The notes under the pieces: generated by a model | Databases searched by the model: none | What the model saw: only the letters and a program-made list of their open reading frames with translations | What the model was told of the DNA's origin: nothing | Part shown: positions 9,475 to 18,153 of the stretch, in pieces | Numbering within the stretch: the stretch's first letter is position 1 | Layout: each line of letters starts with the position of its first letter | Origin: Reichenbachiella versicolor | Lineage (GTDB): Bacteria > Bacteroidota > Bacteroidia > Cytophagales > Cyclobacteriaceae | NCBI RefSeq assembly: GCF_003171675.1 | Contig: NZ_QFZQ01000010.1 | Span: 123,656-187,655, forward strand | DNA: 64,000 nt | Reading direction: 5' to 3' | Position numbers and translations under genes: made by a program

Positions 9475-10278
9475 TTAGCGTAGACGAAAAATTAATCTAT
9501 AAACCATTGCAGCAATGATTCTCATTCGATGAGCAGCAGCTTGAGGATATGATAGGTAAAATCTGAAATAGTTAATCAAATTGTAAGAATGAGAAACAAT
9601 CGTATTCACAATCTTTGATCTATCATTAAGCAAAGTCATTCTATCGTCACCTACTTCGCTATAGGCCGTGGTTACATCTCTCAAATATGAAATCTTCATA
9701 TTGTGTTTTAAAATGCATCTTCGAAACATCTCGCTATCCACTCCCTTTCTTACTTTCTCCGAAAATCCTCCCACTAAATCAAGGCACTTTTTGGGCATCA
9801 TCACTGTTGAATTGTAAATGATTCCATTACCTCTTAAAATTTTTTTTTTGATATTATTTAGATCAAAATCACATACCTCTCTTATTCCATGGTCGCCAAC
9901 AATTCTTACTCCAGTAAACAAAATAGAGTACTGATCACCATATGAAAGGAAAAAATCTACCTGCTTCCTTATTTTATGCTCGTCTACCCATTCATCATCA
10001 TCGTCCATAAAGGCAACGTACTCACCACTTGACTCTTTAAGGGCTCTGTTTCTTGACCCTGCATTGCCCAAGTTCTGGTTGTTCCTATGGTATTTAATTC
10101 TGGAATCTTTACGCTGCAATTCTTGCATTGTATCTTCAGTGCTATCCGAAGAGCAATCGTCGACAACATTTATTTCAAGGTTTTTGTACGATTGACTTGT
10201 TACACTTTCAAGGCAATTAGTCAGTAAGTCGGAGCGATTATAGGTGGTAATATTAACACTAACTAACGGCTCATTCAT
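9475..10278 (-). CDS. Family 2 glycosyltransferase with poly-A tract
   Basis: The 267-residue protein is similar in layout to its neighbour: VSVNITTYNRSDLL, VVDDCSSDST and FMDDDDEW. The pair may derive from duplication. The coding strand carries an uninterrupted run of ten A (9840-9849) encoding Lys-Lys-Lys; gain or loss of one base would truncate the enzyme near its middle, the kind of tract used for phase variation of surface glycans in other bacteria (inference here). The ATG overlaps the upstream methyltransferase stop by 4 bp. About 80 bp without a gene follow before the next glycosyltransferase. Confidence 0.88.
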   Translation of the reverse strand: MNEPLVSVNITTYNRSDLLTNCLESVTSQSYKNLEINVVDDCSSDSTEDTMQELQRKDSRIKYHRNNQNLGNAGSRNRALKESSGEYVAFMDDDDEWVDEHKIRKQVDFFLSYGDQYSILFTGVRIVGDHGIREVCDFDLNNIKKKILRGNGIIYNSTVMMPKKCLDLVGGFSEKVRKGVDSEMFRRCILKHNMKISYLRDVTTAYSEVGDDRMTLLNDRSKIVNTIVSHSYNLINYFRFYLSYPQAAAHRMRIIAAMVYRLIFRLR

Positions 10279-10994
10279 ACCCCTACCTTTTCAGCTTCTA
10301 TAATAAGCTGGAACCCATCTTTCATCCATTCTTCGTCGGCATGTCGCTCAAGACCCTGAAAATCTGCTATTTCAGACTCCCCAAAACTGTATCTACTGAA
10401 TTTTTTAAAGCCTGACATTTCAATATCTCTACTCAATGTTTCCTCATCATAAATAAATTGATGACCCCAAAGACGAAATATATCATTTATAAATTCCGCA
10501 GATGTAGCAACTTCTGGATTATGATTCCTCTTATGTCGAGCAATGGCACTCTCAATTTTCACTTTCTCATTTTGTCTCAAATACATGGTGGCCAATCTAT
10601 CTAAGTCTGGAGTAGAAAGCCTTATGGCCCCATCTGATTTAAGAACTCTATACACTTCTTTTAGAAACTTTTTTCCATCCAAATGTCCGATGTGTTCAAT
10701 GAATTGCTCTGCAAAAACATAATCTACTGATCCATCTGGAAAAGGTAACCTTTTTGTAGCGTCTAGATATATATCTCCATGAATGAGGTCTCCGTTGATC
10801 CAGTCGGTAAGAACGTGTTTTCCACCTCCGACTTGCAGCTTAATCTCCCCGCTTTTTTTCAAAGCCTTTCGTACGTGAAACCATCTAAAAATCCACCCCT
10901 TACGAACAAAATGTTTCATTTGCCGAAATTCAATTGGAGTCAATTTCTTTCGAATAGAACTTAGTATACTGAATAAAAACTTAGATAATTTCAT
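10275..10994 (-). CDS. SAM-dependent methyltransferase of polysaccharide locus
   Basis: The 239-residue protein has a glycine-rich SAM motif LQVGGGKH around residue 52, then WINGDLI, FPDGSVDYVFAEQFIEHI and LKEVYRVLKSDGAIRLSTPD, the pattern of methyltransferases associated with glycan synthesis. The final part is short. It overlaps genes on both sides by 4 bp, so it is in the core of the operon. A role in O-methylating a sugar of the repeat unit or capping the chain is an inference from context. Confidence 0.83.
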   Translation of the reverse strand: MKLSKFLFSILSSIRKKLTPIEFRQMKHFVRKGWIFRWFHVRKALKKSGEIKLQVGGGKHVLTDWINGDLIHGDIYLDATKRLPFPDGSVDYVFAEQFIEHIGHLDGKKFLKEVYRVLKSDGAIRLSTPDLDRLATMYLRQNEKVKIESAIARHKRNHNPEVATSAEFINDIFRLWGHQFIYDEETLSRDIEMSGFKKFSRYSFGESEIADFQGLERHADEEWMKDGFQLIIEAEKVGV

Positions 10995-12148
10995 AACGAT
11001 TGAATTATATCATCAATAGGGATCATTTCTTTGCCGTCTTGTCTATTGCAAGCGTACGACCTATAGCTATGACCCTTTAAGGCCGCTAATCTAGCAAAAC
11101 ATAAGTTCTGATACTGACTAGGAAATATCTCAATTACTTTTTTTTCTTTTTTACCCCAAACTAAATTGCTCAATCCTGCCCCATGTGGTGCAATTACCTC
11201 CGAAGCTTGCTTTACTGCTCTCACCTGATCTACAAAGCTTAATTTTTCTAAATGCAATACTTTAAAACCAAGCCTCTCAAGGGATTTTTGAAATTTCGCT
11301 TCATTTTCCATGTTTCGAGATGGGGCCATTTCCCTAGAAATGTAGATTTTATGCCCATCAGTAGATTCAGTGTCTTCTAAATCAAAATACTGGTTTAATA
11401 TCTCTATTTCAGAATTTGAAATGTAACCTGAAGTGTCTGGCTTCGAAATCAAGGTATAATCTGAGGTTTTTATTACACCTGAACATAGTATCACTTTATC
11501 CTCAAATTTATCTCCAAGAAGATATTTTAAAGACTCCATGTAAAATGCAGGTATCTGACTCTTTTGATCAATAACTATTTTAAGATAGCTACAGTTTTCA
11601 AGTGCGAACAAGATGGCTGGAAGTTCCTCAAAGACAAAATGATAGAATGGTTTAACGGGCAAACTTATTAGATTGTCTCCCTCCACAAACTTTGCATTTA
11701 AGGACAACATTATATGGGGGTTAGTATTGTACAGCAACCTCTTAACCGAACCAGAAAAACTTTCCGAAAAAATGTGCCCCTTATCATTCCAAATTAACCC
11801 CTTGCTTACCGAAAAAGTTACCTCCTTAAGTTCATAGTAATTACGACTTGGAAATTCCTTTTTACGAATGTATCCAATATCATTTCTTATTGCCTTGTCA
11901 ATAAACGCTTGGTCATAGTCTTCGAGATGAGCCTCTGTTAAAACTTTAAAGGAAGCAACGTTGGTTTTTAGCCCAAGCAGATGATATGACTCTTGAATAG
12001 AATGAACTATATTCAAAACGATTCTTGAGGAATTCCGATATAAAAACACATCCAATAATCGATTTGCAAAATAGTAAATCGCCTTACCGTATTCTATCCA
12101 AAATTTTAGTCTAAAATTTGACCAGCTGCTTAAAATTCTCCTTGTCAT
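10991..12148 (-). CDS. Family 61 glycosyltransferase (DUF563)
   Basis: The C-terminal half contains KIYISREMAPSRN and the signature HGAGLSNLVWG followed by VIEIFPS, which identify the GT61/DUF563 family found in capsule loci. The N-terminal 150 residues are less conserved. I chose ATG 12148 (MTRRILSS); a start 51 bp upstream is possible but reads deeper into the flippase gene, which ends at 12111. It contributes one sugar transfer of unknown specificity, and the stop overlaps the next methyltransferase ATG by 4 bp. Confidence 0.82.
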   Translation of the reverse strand: MTRRILSSWSNFRLKFWIEYGKAIYYFANRLLDVFLYRNSSRIVLNIVHSIQESYHLLGLKTNVASFKVLTEAHLEDYDQAFIDKAIRNDIGYIRKKEFPSRNYYELKEVTFSVSKGLIWNDKGHIFSESFSGSVKRLLYNTNPHIMLSLNAKFVEGDNLISLPVKPFYHFVFEELPAILFALENCSYLKIVIDQKSQIPAFYMESLKYLLGDKFEDKVILCSGVIKTSDYTLISKPDTSGYISNSEIEILNQYFDLEDTESTDGHKIYISREMAPSRNMENEAKFQKSLERLGFKVLHLEKLSFVDQVRAVKQASEVIAPHGAGLSNLVWGKKEKKVIEIFPSQYQNLCFARLAALKGHSYRSYACNRQDGKEMIPIDDIIQSL

Positions 12149-13547
12149 AATGAAAAAACAATAACCCCAGAATACCCACTGATATGCACTCCTGTGCAAT
12201 AATCATTGGAATACTATTCGTAACGTAAAATATACCGATGATATATGGCAATGAAGCCGTAAAAAGAAACAAAACTATCTTACCTCTGCTCATCAAAAGC
12301 TTTTTTAGATCATTTTTTGATTTACGCAGTACATAATAGATGTTAAAGTAAATAATGGAAGAATTGGTAATTGAAAAAAATACTATTGAATATTCATCAC
12401 TCTCAAAAAAATACCATCCGATATAAATTGAAATAATGGATAGAATCATTTGCACAAAGCCAGAAAACAACTGCACATCTTGTCGCCCCACTAATCTATA
12501 AATGCTCTGAATCGGCTTAAACACAAAAACAGCAAACAAAAACGGTGACAATATCTGAGAAAATATTCCTGCTTTTCCCCATTCATCACCAAATGCAAAA
12601 CTAAATAGCTCTTTGCCCCAAAATAAAACCGGAGAAAAAAACAAATAGCCGATGACCAAAAGTTTTGTAAACAAATCTATCGTGAACCGACTCATCTCCT
12701 CTTGGCCAGAAATAGAAGCCTTCTTGTAAAAGACTTCACCAATACTGGTAGAAAACAAGTCAACAAATTTCCTGAGCATCTGTTCTGAAAAAATAAAATA
12801 TCCCAATATGGTTTTGCTGTAGAGACCTATTAGTAAAAAAACTGTAAACCTAGAAGTCAATGAAACTACCAGTCCCAAGGGAACTTCATATAATGGAAAT
12901 CTCTTATATGCTTTAACAACATTCCATGTTTGGTTGAGATTAGGACTAAAGAAGCTTACAGATGACGGACAGCTTCTCATTATTGCTCGCTGAGACATTA
13001 TTACATAAAGCGCCTTGTGCCAAATTTCCGATAATACCAAACCAAAATTCTTAAGTGAATCGACTAAGCCAAAACATAACCTCAATAACGAAGTGGAAAT
13101 ACCACTTGAAACATTTAATACTGCCATTTTATTATACTTCTCAAGGTTATTCAGCATAAGCTTGTTTGAATTAAACAACGCCATAAAAAAAAGCAACAGA
13201 GGCGCCAGTACAAAAAGATTAAAGTCGCTAACAGGAAAAATAATTCCGAATCCTTTCAACAAAACCCCTAATAGCAATGAAAAACCTACGAAAAGAAGAC
13301 TTAAGTAAATTGAAGCATTATAGAGTGTATAACCTTCCGCTTGGTTCTTTGAAACGATGATTGCGTTCTCCAGCTTTCCTCCCGTCAATGGTTGAAACAG
13401 CGCTACGATTGTCATTAATAATCCAAAATCTCCATACTGCTCCGGTGAGTAGAGTCTGGTAATGATAGGGGTAAGTAATAGACCTATTATCTTAACACTG
13501 GAACTGGAAACAGCAATTTTTAAAGAATTAGCGAACAGTTTATCCAA
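12111..13547 (-). CDS. Wzx-type polysaccharide flippase
   Basis: The 478-residue protein has twelve to fourteen hydrophobic segments and the N-terminal pattern SSSVKIIGLLLTPIITRLYSPEQYGDFGL of RfbX/Wzx members of the MOP exporter superfamily. It would flip the undecaprenyl-linked repeat unit across the inner membrane. The gene lies 101 bp downstream of the Wzz-like gene and overlaps the GT61 gene by about 38 bp. A second flippase-like gene occurs at 36217-37731, outside the locus. Confidence 0.87.
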   Translation of the reverse strand: MDKLFANSLKIAVSSSSVKIIGLLLTPIITRLYSPEQYGDFGLLMTIVALFQPLTGGKLENAIIVSKNQAEGYTLYNASIYLSLLFVGFSLLLGVLLKGFGIIFPVSDFNLFVLAPLLLFFMALFNSNKLMLNNLEKYNKMAVLNVSSGISTSLLRLCFGLVDSLKNFGLVLSEIWHKALYVIMSQRAIMRSCPSSVSFFSPNLNQTWNVVKAYKRFPLYEVPLGLVVSLTSRFTVFLLIGLYSKTILGYFIFSEQMLRKFVDLFSTSIGEVFYKKASISGQEEMSRFTIDLFTKLLVIGYLFFSPVLFWGKELFSFAFGDEWGKAGIFSQILSPFLFAVFVFKPIQSIYRLVGRQDVQLFSGFVQMILSIISIYIGWYFFESDEYSIVFFSITNSSIIYFNIYYVLRKSKNDLKKLLMSRGKIVLFLFTASLPYIIGIFYVTNSIPMIIAQECISVGILGLLFFHYDKENFKQLVKF

Positions 13548-13648
13548 TGTCTCTACTCTGTTTATAGATCCAACGCTTAAGAGCTAGTTGAAATTCTTTC
13601 GTTACACTTATCTGAGCAAATAGAATTAGCTCATAATACCTTTTCGGC

Positions 13649-14722
13649 TTATTTCCCGAACAAAACATACTTAGAAATGAGCCATCCAACACCAACAAGT
13701 ATTCCTAGAAACGTAAACAAAGCCGTGATTAATTTTTTGTTGGGCTGGCTTTTATCTTCTGGTATTCTTACCGGTTCAAGAACAGTAAATATTGGTGTCT
13801 CTTTCTTCACGTGAATCTTACTTTGTTCCAATTGAGACGCTAACCCCCTGTAAACTTCATATGCGATACTGTGATCATTGACTAGTCGTTCTAACTCTAC
13901 AGTTGCAGATTGGCTCATTACACTGTTGTTCTTATCTCTATAAGCTGCTAATTTTTTTTGCCAGTAGGAAAAATTTTGTTTTGCTTCAAAATACCTTTGA
14001 CTAATAAATTCATGATCTCGAATCGCTTTTTGGGTTTTATAACTCGTTAATTCTTGTGTAAGCTTATTTTTAATAACTACCAACAACTCAGCAGCTGCAA
14101 TAGGATCTGGCATTTCCAGATTAATTTGAATAATTCCAGTCTCTTCATCAACTTCAATAAGTATTCTATCCTTGAACCCTTCAAGCTCACCAAACTCCTC
14201 CTTGGAATATCTTAAAATTTTTGTTTTTGACACTTGTTTTTCTTGCCCTTTTTTTGTGTAACCTCTAATTAATTTATGAGGTAATCCAATAGTGTAATTT
14301 TTCATAAGGGCAAGAACAGAAGGTCTATCAAGTTCTTTGAAATAGAATTTAGGTGAGACTATAGTATCTGCTTTTTCAAAATACACGTTTGTATTGTAAA
14401 CAAAATCTAAAAAAGGAACACTATATATAATCTCTGGAAATATGGCTGGTGAAAGAGTTGAAGATTCTCCTATACCATCTAAACTTATACCAGCTAAACC
14501 TGCTAGCCCAGACAAACCACTAAACTTATTTCCAATTCCTTCTTGATTTTCAGGAAGCAATTTACATAGCGCCTCATATTCAGTTTTGAAGCAAAAACTG
14601 AGTACCAAACCAAAAACGAAAAATACTAACGCAATCTTGATTAAATTTACACGGTTTACCCATATATATTGAACTAGTTCAATTAAATCTACATCCTCTT
14701 CTCTACCCTCTGAAGTCTTCAT
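13649..14722 (-). CDS. Wzz-like chain-length determinant protein without kinase domain
   Basis: The 357-residue protein has a membrane helix near residues 22-46, a periplasmic domain with a coiled-coil-like stretch (FEAKQNFSYWQKKLAAYRDK), a Pro-rich PNKK segment and a second membrane helix near the C-terminus. This is the polysaccharide co-polymerase layout. It ends right after the second helix, so the tyrosine-kinase domain found in Wzc proteins is absent, and no separate kinase gene lies beside it. It follows the Wza-like gene by 8 bp and likely controls chain length or couples polymerisation to export. Confidence 0.87.
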   Translation of the reverse strand: MKTSEGREEDVDLIELVQYIWVNRVNLIKIALVFFVFGLVLSFCFKTEYEALCKLLPENQEGIGNKFSGLSGLAGLAGISLDGIGESSTLSPAIFPEIIYSVPFLDFVYNTNVYFEKADTIVSPKFYFKELDRPSVLALMKNYTIGLPHKLIRGYTKKGQEKQVSKTKILRYSKEEFGELEGFKDRILIEVDEETGIIQINLEMPDPIAAAELLVVIKNKLTQELTSYKTQKAIRDHEFISQRYFEAKQNFSYWQKKLAAYRDKNNSVMSQSATVELERLVNDHSIAYEVYRGLASQLEQSKIHVKKETPIFTVLEPVRIPEDKSQPNKKLITALFTFLGILVGVGWLISKYVLFGK

Positions 14723-14730
14723 ATTTCGAA

Positions 14731-17223
14731 TTATTGGTTAAGAATCTGACTAACTATCAATGCTATAGTTGCTATACTACTTCCTAAAGTCAACCACGCT
14801 TGAGGAGTCATAGGCTGTCTCTCAGGCTTTGTAGGAACAACAATTTCGGCTCCAGGCTCCACCTTAGGATAAAACTTAACTCCTAGAAAATTATGAGTCT
14901 GTGCAGCAGATCCGTTTGCATAAATCACATAAGACTTTGACTTCTTTGCCTTTTGATCAAAACCACCTGCACTAGCAACATAATGCTTCATTTTCTTACC
15001 TTTTATAAAATGAATATTACTCGGATATAATACTTCACCGCGAGCTCTTACAGTTTGAAATTCTCTAGGTATACTGAGAATATCTCCCTCTCTCAAAATA
15101 AGATCATGTTTCGAACCAGGGTTCTGAATAATCATTTCTAATTCAATTCCTATTGATTCTTGTTGCCTAAAAAGCTCTAATGTATCGCTATCATTTAACC
15201 CCTCTTTTTTAAACCTAAAAGAAAGATCCTTCCGCCTCATTGCAGCGGCTTCACTATCCTTTCCTTCAAAATACTCTGTTCTCCTAATTAAAGTAGCACC
15301 TTTAGCATATGCATATGAAGTCAACCCTCCTGCTCTTTCAAGAATTGAAGAAATACGCTCGTCTTTTTCTTCTAAACTATATAAGCCAGGAAATAATGCC
15401 TCTCCCTCTACCTTAATTAACTCTTGCTCCTGATAGTATGGATTGTCTCTAACCAAAACTCGATCAAAAGGCATAATTTCAAATTTCGAATCTTCATCCG
15501 ATAAACTCAAATCAGAACTAATTTCAAATTTATAGATTTCAGCAGATTTGTTCTCATCTTTAATGGAATCATCTAAATTTCGTCTAGCTACTTCTACAAA
15601 TGACTTTGCAGCAGATTCTTTGAATCCCCCTGCTAGAAAAATCAAATTCTCTACTGTCATGTTTTTCATATAGTCGAATTCACCCGGCGCTCTTACACTT
15701 CCATCTATTCGGATTTTGTAGGAATCTCTTAACCCATAAATGGATTCTATTTTAACTATGTCACGACTCTTAAGCAACATATCCTTATTACCCGCAATTA
15801 CTTCTTGAGGTGAAAAAGATAAAGTTGATTTCATCAAATTATCTCCTTCCCTTATAATAACACCCCTTTTAACAAAAGCTTCTCCTCTCAAACCATCGGC
15901 TATCTCTATAAGGTCTGATAATTTCATCCCCTCCGTCAATTGAAAGAAACCAGGATTGAATACTGCCCCTTCTATTGAAACACTATTCCTAAACTCATCT
16001 GCAATCTTAGGTATCATGATTTCATCGCCATTCTTAAGCTCTAAACTACCATAACTTGACTCATTTATGGTCTTAGTTGTTATATAATTATCCTCATAAC
16101 GCATCACTCCAATAGAACCTTGATAAGCATCTTTTCTAAAACCTCCTGAATACTCTAAAAGGTCTTCAAAAGTTTCTCCATTTATTAGTTCATAAAAAGC
16201 TTCGTTCTTAACTCTTCCTTCAAAACGTACCCTATTTAGATAGGGCTTGACAATAATAACATCTTGATCCCTCAGTGTTATATTTTCTCCCGTACCTCTA
16301 ATAAAATACTCATATGCATCGAAAGTTGACACAAGTTCTCGATCCCTGAATACTTCTATTTTTCTTAGTGAACCTTCAATAGATGGTCCTCCCGCATCAT
16401 ATAGCGCATTAAATACAGTGCCAAAAGAATTTAATGGATAAGTCCCAGGTTTATTTACCCTCCCAATGACATGAACATTTATAGTCTTAATCTGAGTTAT
16501 GCTAACATCCGCATACGAAGATTTGCCTATTGTACTGTGTATTTTCTTAAGTCTTGAAATGATTTTTTTCTTGGCATCTTCAATTGTTATTCCACTTACA
16601 TGAATAGGTCCAAGTCTAGGAACTCTAACATTCCCATCAGTATATATCTCCAATTGGTAAGTCATCTCAGAAGCACCCCAAACTTCAACCGTTAAAAGAT
16701 CTCCTGTACCAAGTACATAACCTACTGGAGTAGGAATATCTTCACCTGATCCAAACTTTAAGTCAGTCTGCGTAAAAAAGTCCATCCCAAAAACTTTTAA
16801 CCCGCCTACTTTTTGGGATTCAGGGTTAACATCCTCTTTGACACGAGATTCCCTAACCATTAATTCCTTCTCTTGCTTAGACATTTGTGACTCGAATCCC
16901 CCTGTTTCAGAGCCATCATTTACTCTTACGCCACTTTTATAAGCTAGAATTCTACTCTTCAATTCACTGATTTGGTTTTCTGAGGCTCCCCTTGTCCTTG
17001 CTAAAGCCATCAATTGGTCTTCAGAATAACCACTAGATTCGATTTTCTGAACAAGCATACCTATTTGGTCATCACTAAGCTCGCTTACTTCCAAATCTGC
17101 AATATTATTTAAATCAATGCCTGCTGAACTAGCTTGCATCATTTGTTTCGAAGAAAATTGAGCTTGGGAAGAGAAAGAGTAAATCGCCATTACTAATGAC
17201 GATAACATTAAAAGCTGCTTCAT
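14731..17223 (-). CDS. Large Wza-like polysaccharide export protein with six SLBB repeats
   Basis: The 830-residue protein starts with a signal peptide (about residues 1-21, ending SQAQ). After a helical region of about 140 residues comes the polysaccharide export domain (YVLGTGDLLTVEVWG to the RVPRLG segment), then six SLBB-type units that each read like V-x-G-x-V-x-x-P-G-x-x-x-L followed by an AGG or similar Gly pair. A hydrophobic C-terminal helix (SSIATIALIVSQIL) follows. It would form the outer-membrane/periplasmic export channel. It is more than twice as long as the E. coli Wza protein because of the extra SLBB units. It heads the export genes, 101 bp after cysQ. Confidence 0.9.
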   Translation of the reverse strand: MKQLLMLSSLVMAIYSFSSQAQFSSKQMMQASSAGIDLNNIADLEVSELSDDQIGMLVQKIESSGYSEDQLMALARTRGASENQISELKSRILAYKSGVRVNDGSETGGFESQMSKQEKELMVRESRVKEDVNPESQKVGGLKVFGMDFFTQTDLKFGSGEDIPTPVGYVLGTGDLLTVEVWGASEMTYQLEIYTDGNVRVPRLGPIHVSGITIEDAKKKIISRLKKIHSTIGKSSYADVSITQIKTINVHVIGRVNKPGTYPLNSFGTVFNALYDAGGPSIEGSLRKIEVFRDRELVSTFDAYEYFIRGTGENITLRDQDVIIVKPYLNRVRFEGRVKNEAFYELINGETFEDLLEYSGGFRKDAYQGSIGVMRYEDNYITTKTINESSYGSLELKNGDEIMIPKIADEFRNSVSIEGAVFNPGFFQLTEGMKLSDLIEIADGLRGEAFVKRGVIIREGDNLMKSTLSFSPQEVIAGNKDMLLKSRDIVKIESIYGLRDSYKIRIDGSVRAPGEFDYMKNMTVENLIFLAGGFKESAAKSFVEVARRNLDDSIKDENKSAEIYKFEISSDLSLSDEDSKFEIMPFDRVLVRDNPYYQEQELIKVEGEALFPGLYSLEEKDERISSILERAGGLTSYAYAKGATLIRRTEYFEGKDSEAAAMRRKDLSFRFKKEGLNDSDTLELFRQQESIGIELEMIIQNPGSKHDLILREGDILSIPREFQTVRARGEVLYPSNIHFIKGKKMKHYVASAGGFDQKAKKSKSYVIYANGSAAQTHNFLGVKFYPKVEPGAEIVVPTKPERQPMTPQAWLTLGSSIATIALIVSQILNQ

Positions 17224-17324
17224 TTATTTAAATTTTGCCGCAAGTTAAGGATTAAAATTTGGTCTACTGAAAAAATACAATCTCTTTATAGACACTAATA
17301 ATGTTCAAATAGTTGGAAATAGAT

Positions 17325-18092
17325 TCAACTTATTTCTGCTGTAACTAAAAAGTGAGGGTTAAGTAAATCTTCCTTATTATATCTCACTTTTTCGTTTGAT
17401 TCAAGTTGTAATACCGATCCTCCTGCAGCCTCTACAATAGCTTGCGCTGCGGCTGTATCCCACTCCATCGTTGGAGCAAACCTAGGATATAAATCTGCTG
17501 TTCCATCTGCAATAGCTAAAAGTTTCAAAGAACTCCCCATAATTACTATCTCAGGGTTATTTAGTTGATCTAGGAAAGATTTAGTTTTATCATTTAAATG
17601 GAATCTAGAAGCAACTACATTTAGGCCCTCTTGAGTCATCGATATATTGTTCACTAAGAGTTTTCTAAAAGAAGCTTTTTCATGAACAAAAGCCTCTCCA
17701 TCTAATGCCCAATATAGCTTTTTTGCAACCGGAACTTGAACCACCCCCAATATTGGCATACCATCCTTAATCAGAGCAATATTTACTGTAAATTCTCCGT
17801 TCTTCTTAATAAACTCTTTGGTACCATCCAAAGGGTCAATCATCCAGAAGTAATCCCAGTCTTTTCTTTCCTCAAAAGGAATTTGCGCCCCTTCTTCGCT
17901 CAAAATAGGAAGCCCGGTATTTTTAAGTTCTGCTACAATTGTATCATGAGATGCCTTATCTGCCTTTGTTAAAGGAGAATGATCAGATTTAATCTCAATT
18001 GAAAAGTCTTCAGAATTATAAATCTCAAGTATCTTTTCAGCGGCCTTTTCAGCCGCGGTTTTAGCTACTTCTAATAATTTTTGAATATCCAT
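17325..18092 (-). CDS. cysQ: 3'(2'),5'-bisphosphate nucleotidase CysQ
   Basis: It removes the 3'-phosphate from PAP, the by-product of PAPS-using reactions, giving AMP. The protein belongs to the inositol-monophosphatase fold: EEGAQIPFEER, the metal-binding WMIDPLDGTKEF and the C-terminal EWDTAAAQAIVEAAGG are all present. I place the start at ATG 18092 (MDIQKLLE), which matches the family; a further upstream ATG at 18131 would force the cysN terminator hairpin to be coding. The gene therefore begins directly at the end of that terminator, so its expression needs read-through or a promoter I cannot see. Confidence 0.93.
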   Translation of the reverse strand: MDIQKLLEVAKTAAEKAAEKILEIYNSEDFSIEIKSDHSPLTKADKASHDTIVAELKNTGLPILSEEGAQIPFEERKDWDYFWMIDPLDGTKEFIKKNGEFTVNIALIKDGMPILGVVQVPVAKKLYWALDGEAFVHEKASFRKLLVNNISMTQEGLNVVASRFHLNDKTKSFLDQLNNPEIVIMGSSLKLLAIADGTADLYPRFAPTMEWDTAAAQAIVEAAGGSVLQLESNEKVRYNKEDLLNPHFLVTAEIS

Positions 18093-18127
18093 AAAAAACA
18101 AAATCCCCTCAATATCACTCAGGGGAT
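18093..18127 (-). terminator. Rho-independent terminator/attenuator between cysN and cysQ
   Basis: On the minus strand a perfect 7-bp stem (ATCCCCT / AGGGGAT, 18121-18127 and 18103-18109) with an 11-base loop is followed by a T-rich tract with one G. The T tract runs into the cysQ start codon. It can end the cysCDN transcript or act as a leaky attenuator for cysQ. Confidence 0.75.
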
Positions 18128-18153
18128 CCAAATTCAGTTTTTTTTCAAATCAA

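Noticed and set aside
18093..18131. A longer start for cysQ at ATG 18131
   Set aside because: It would make the terminator hairpin part of the coding sequence, and the added residues have no family match.
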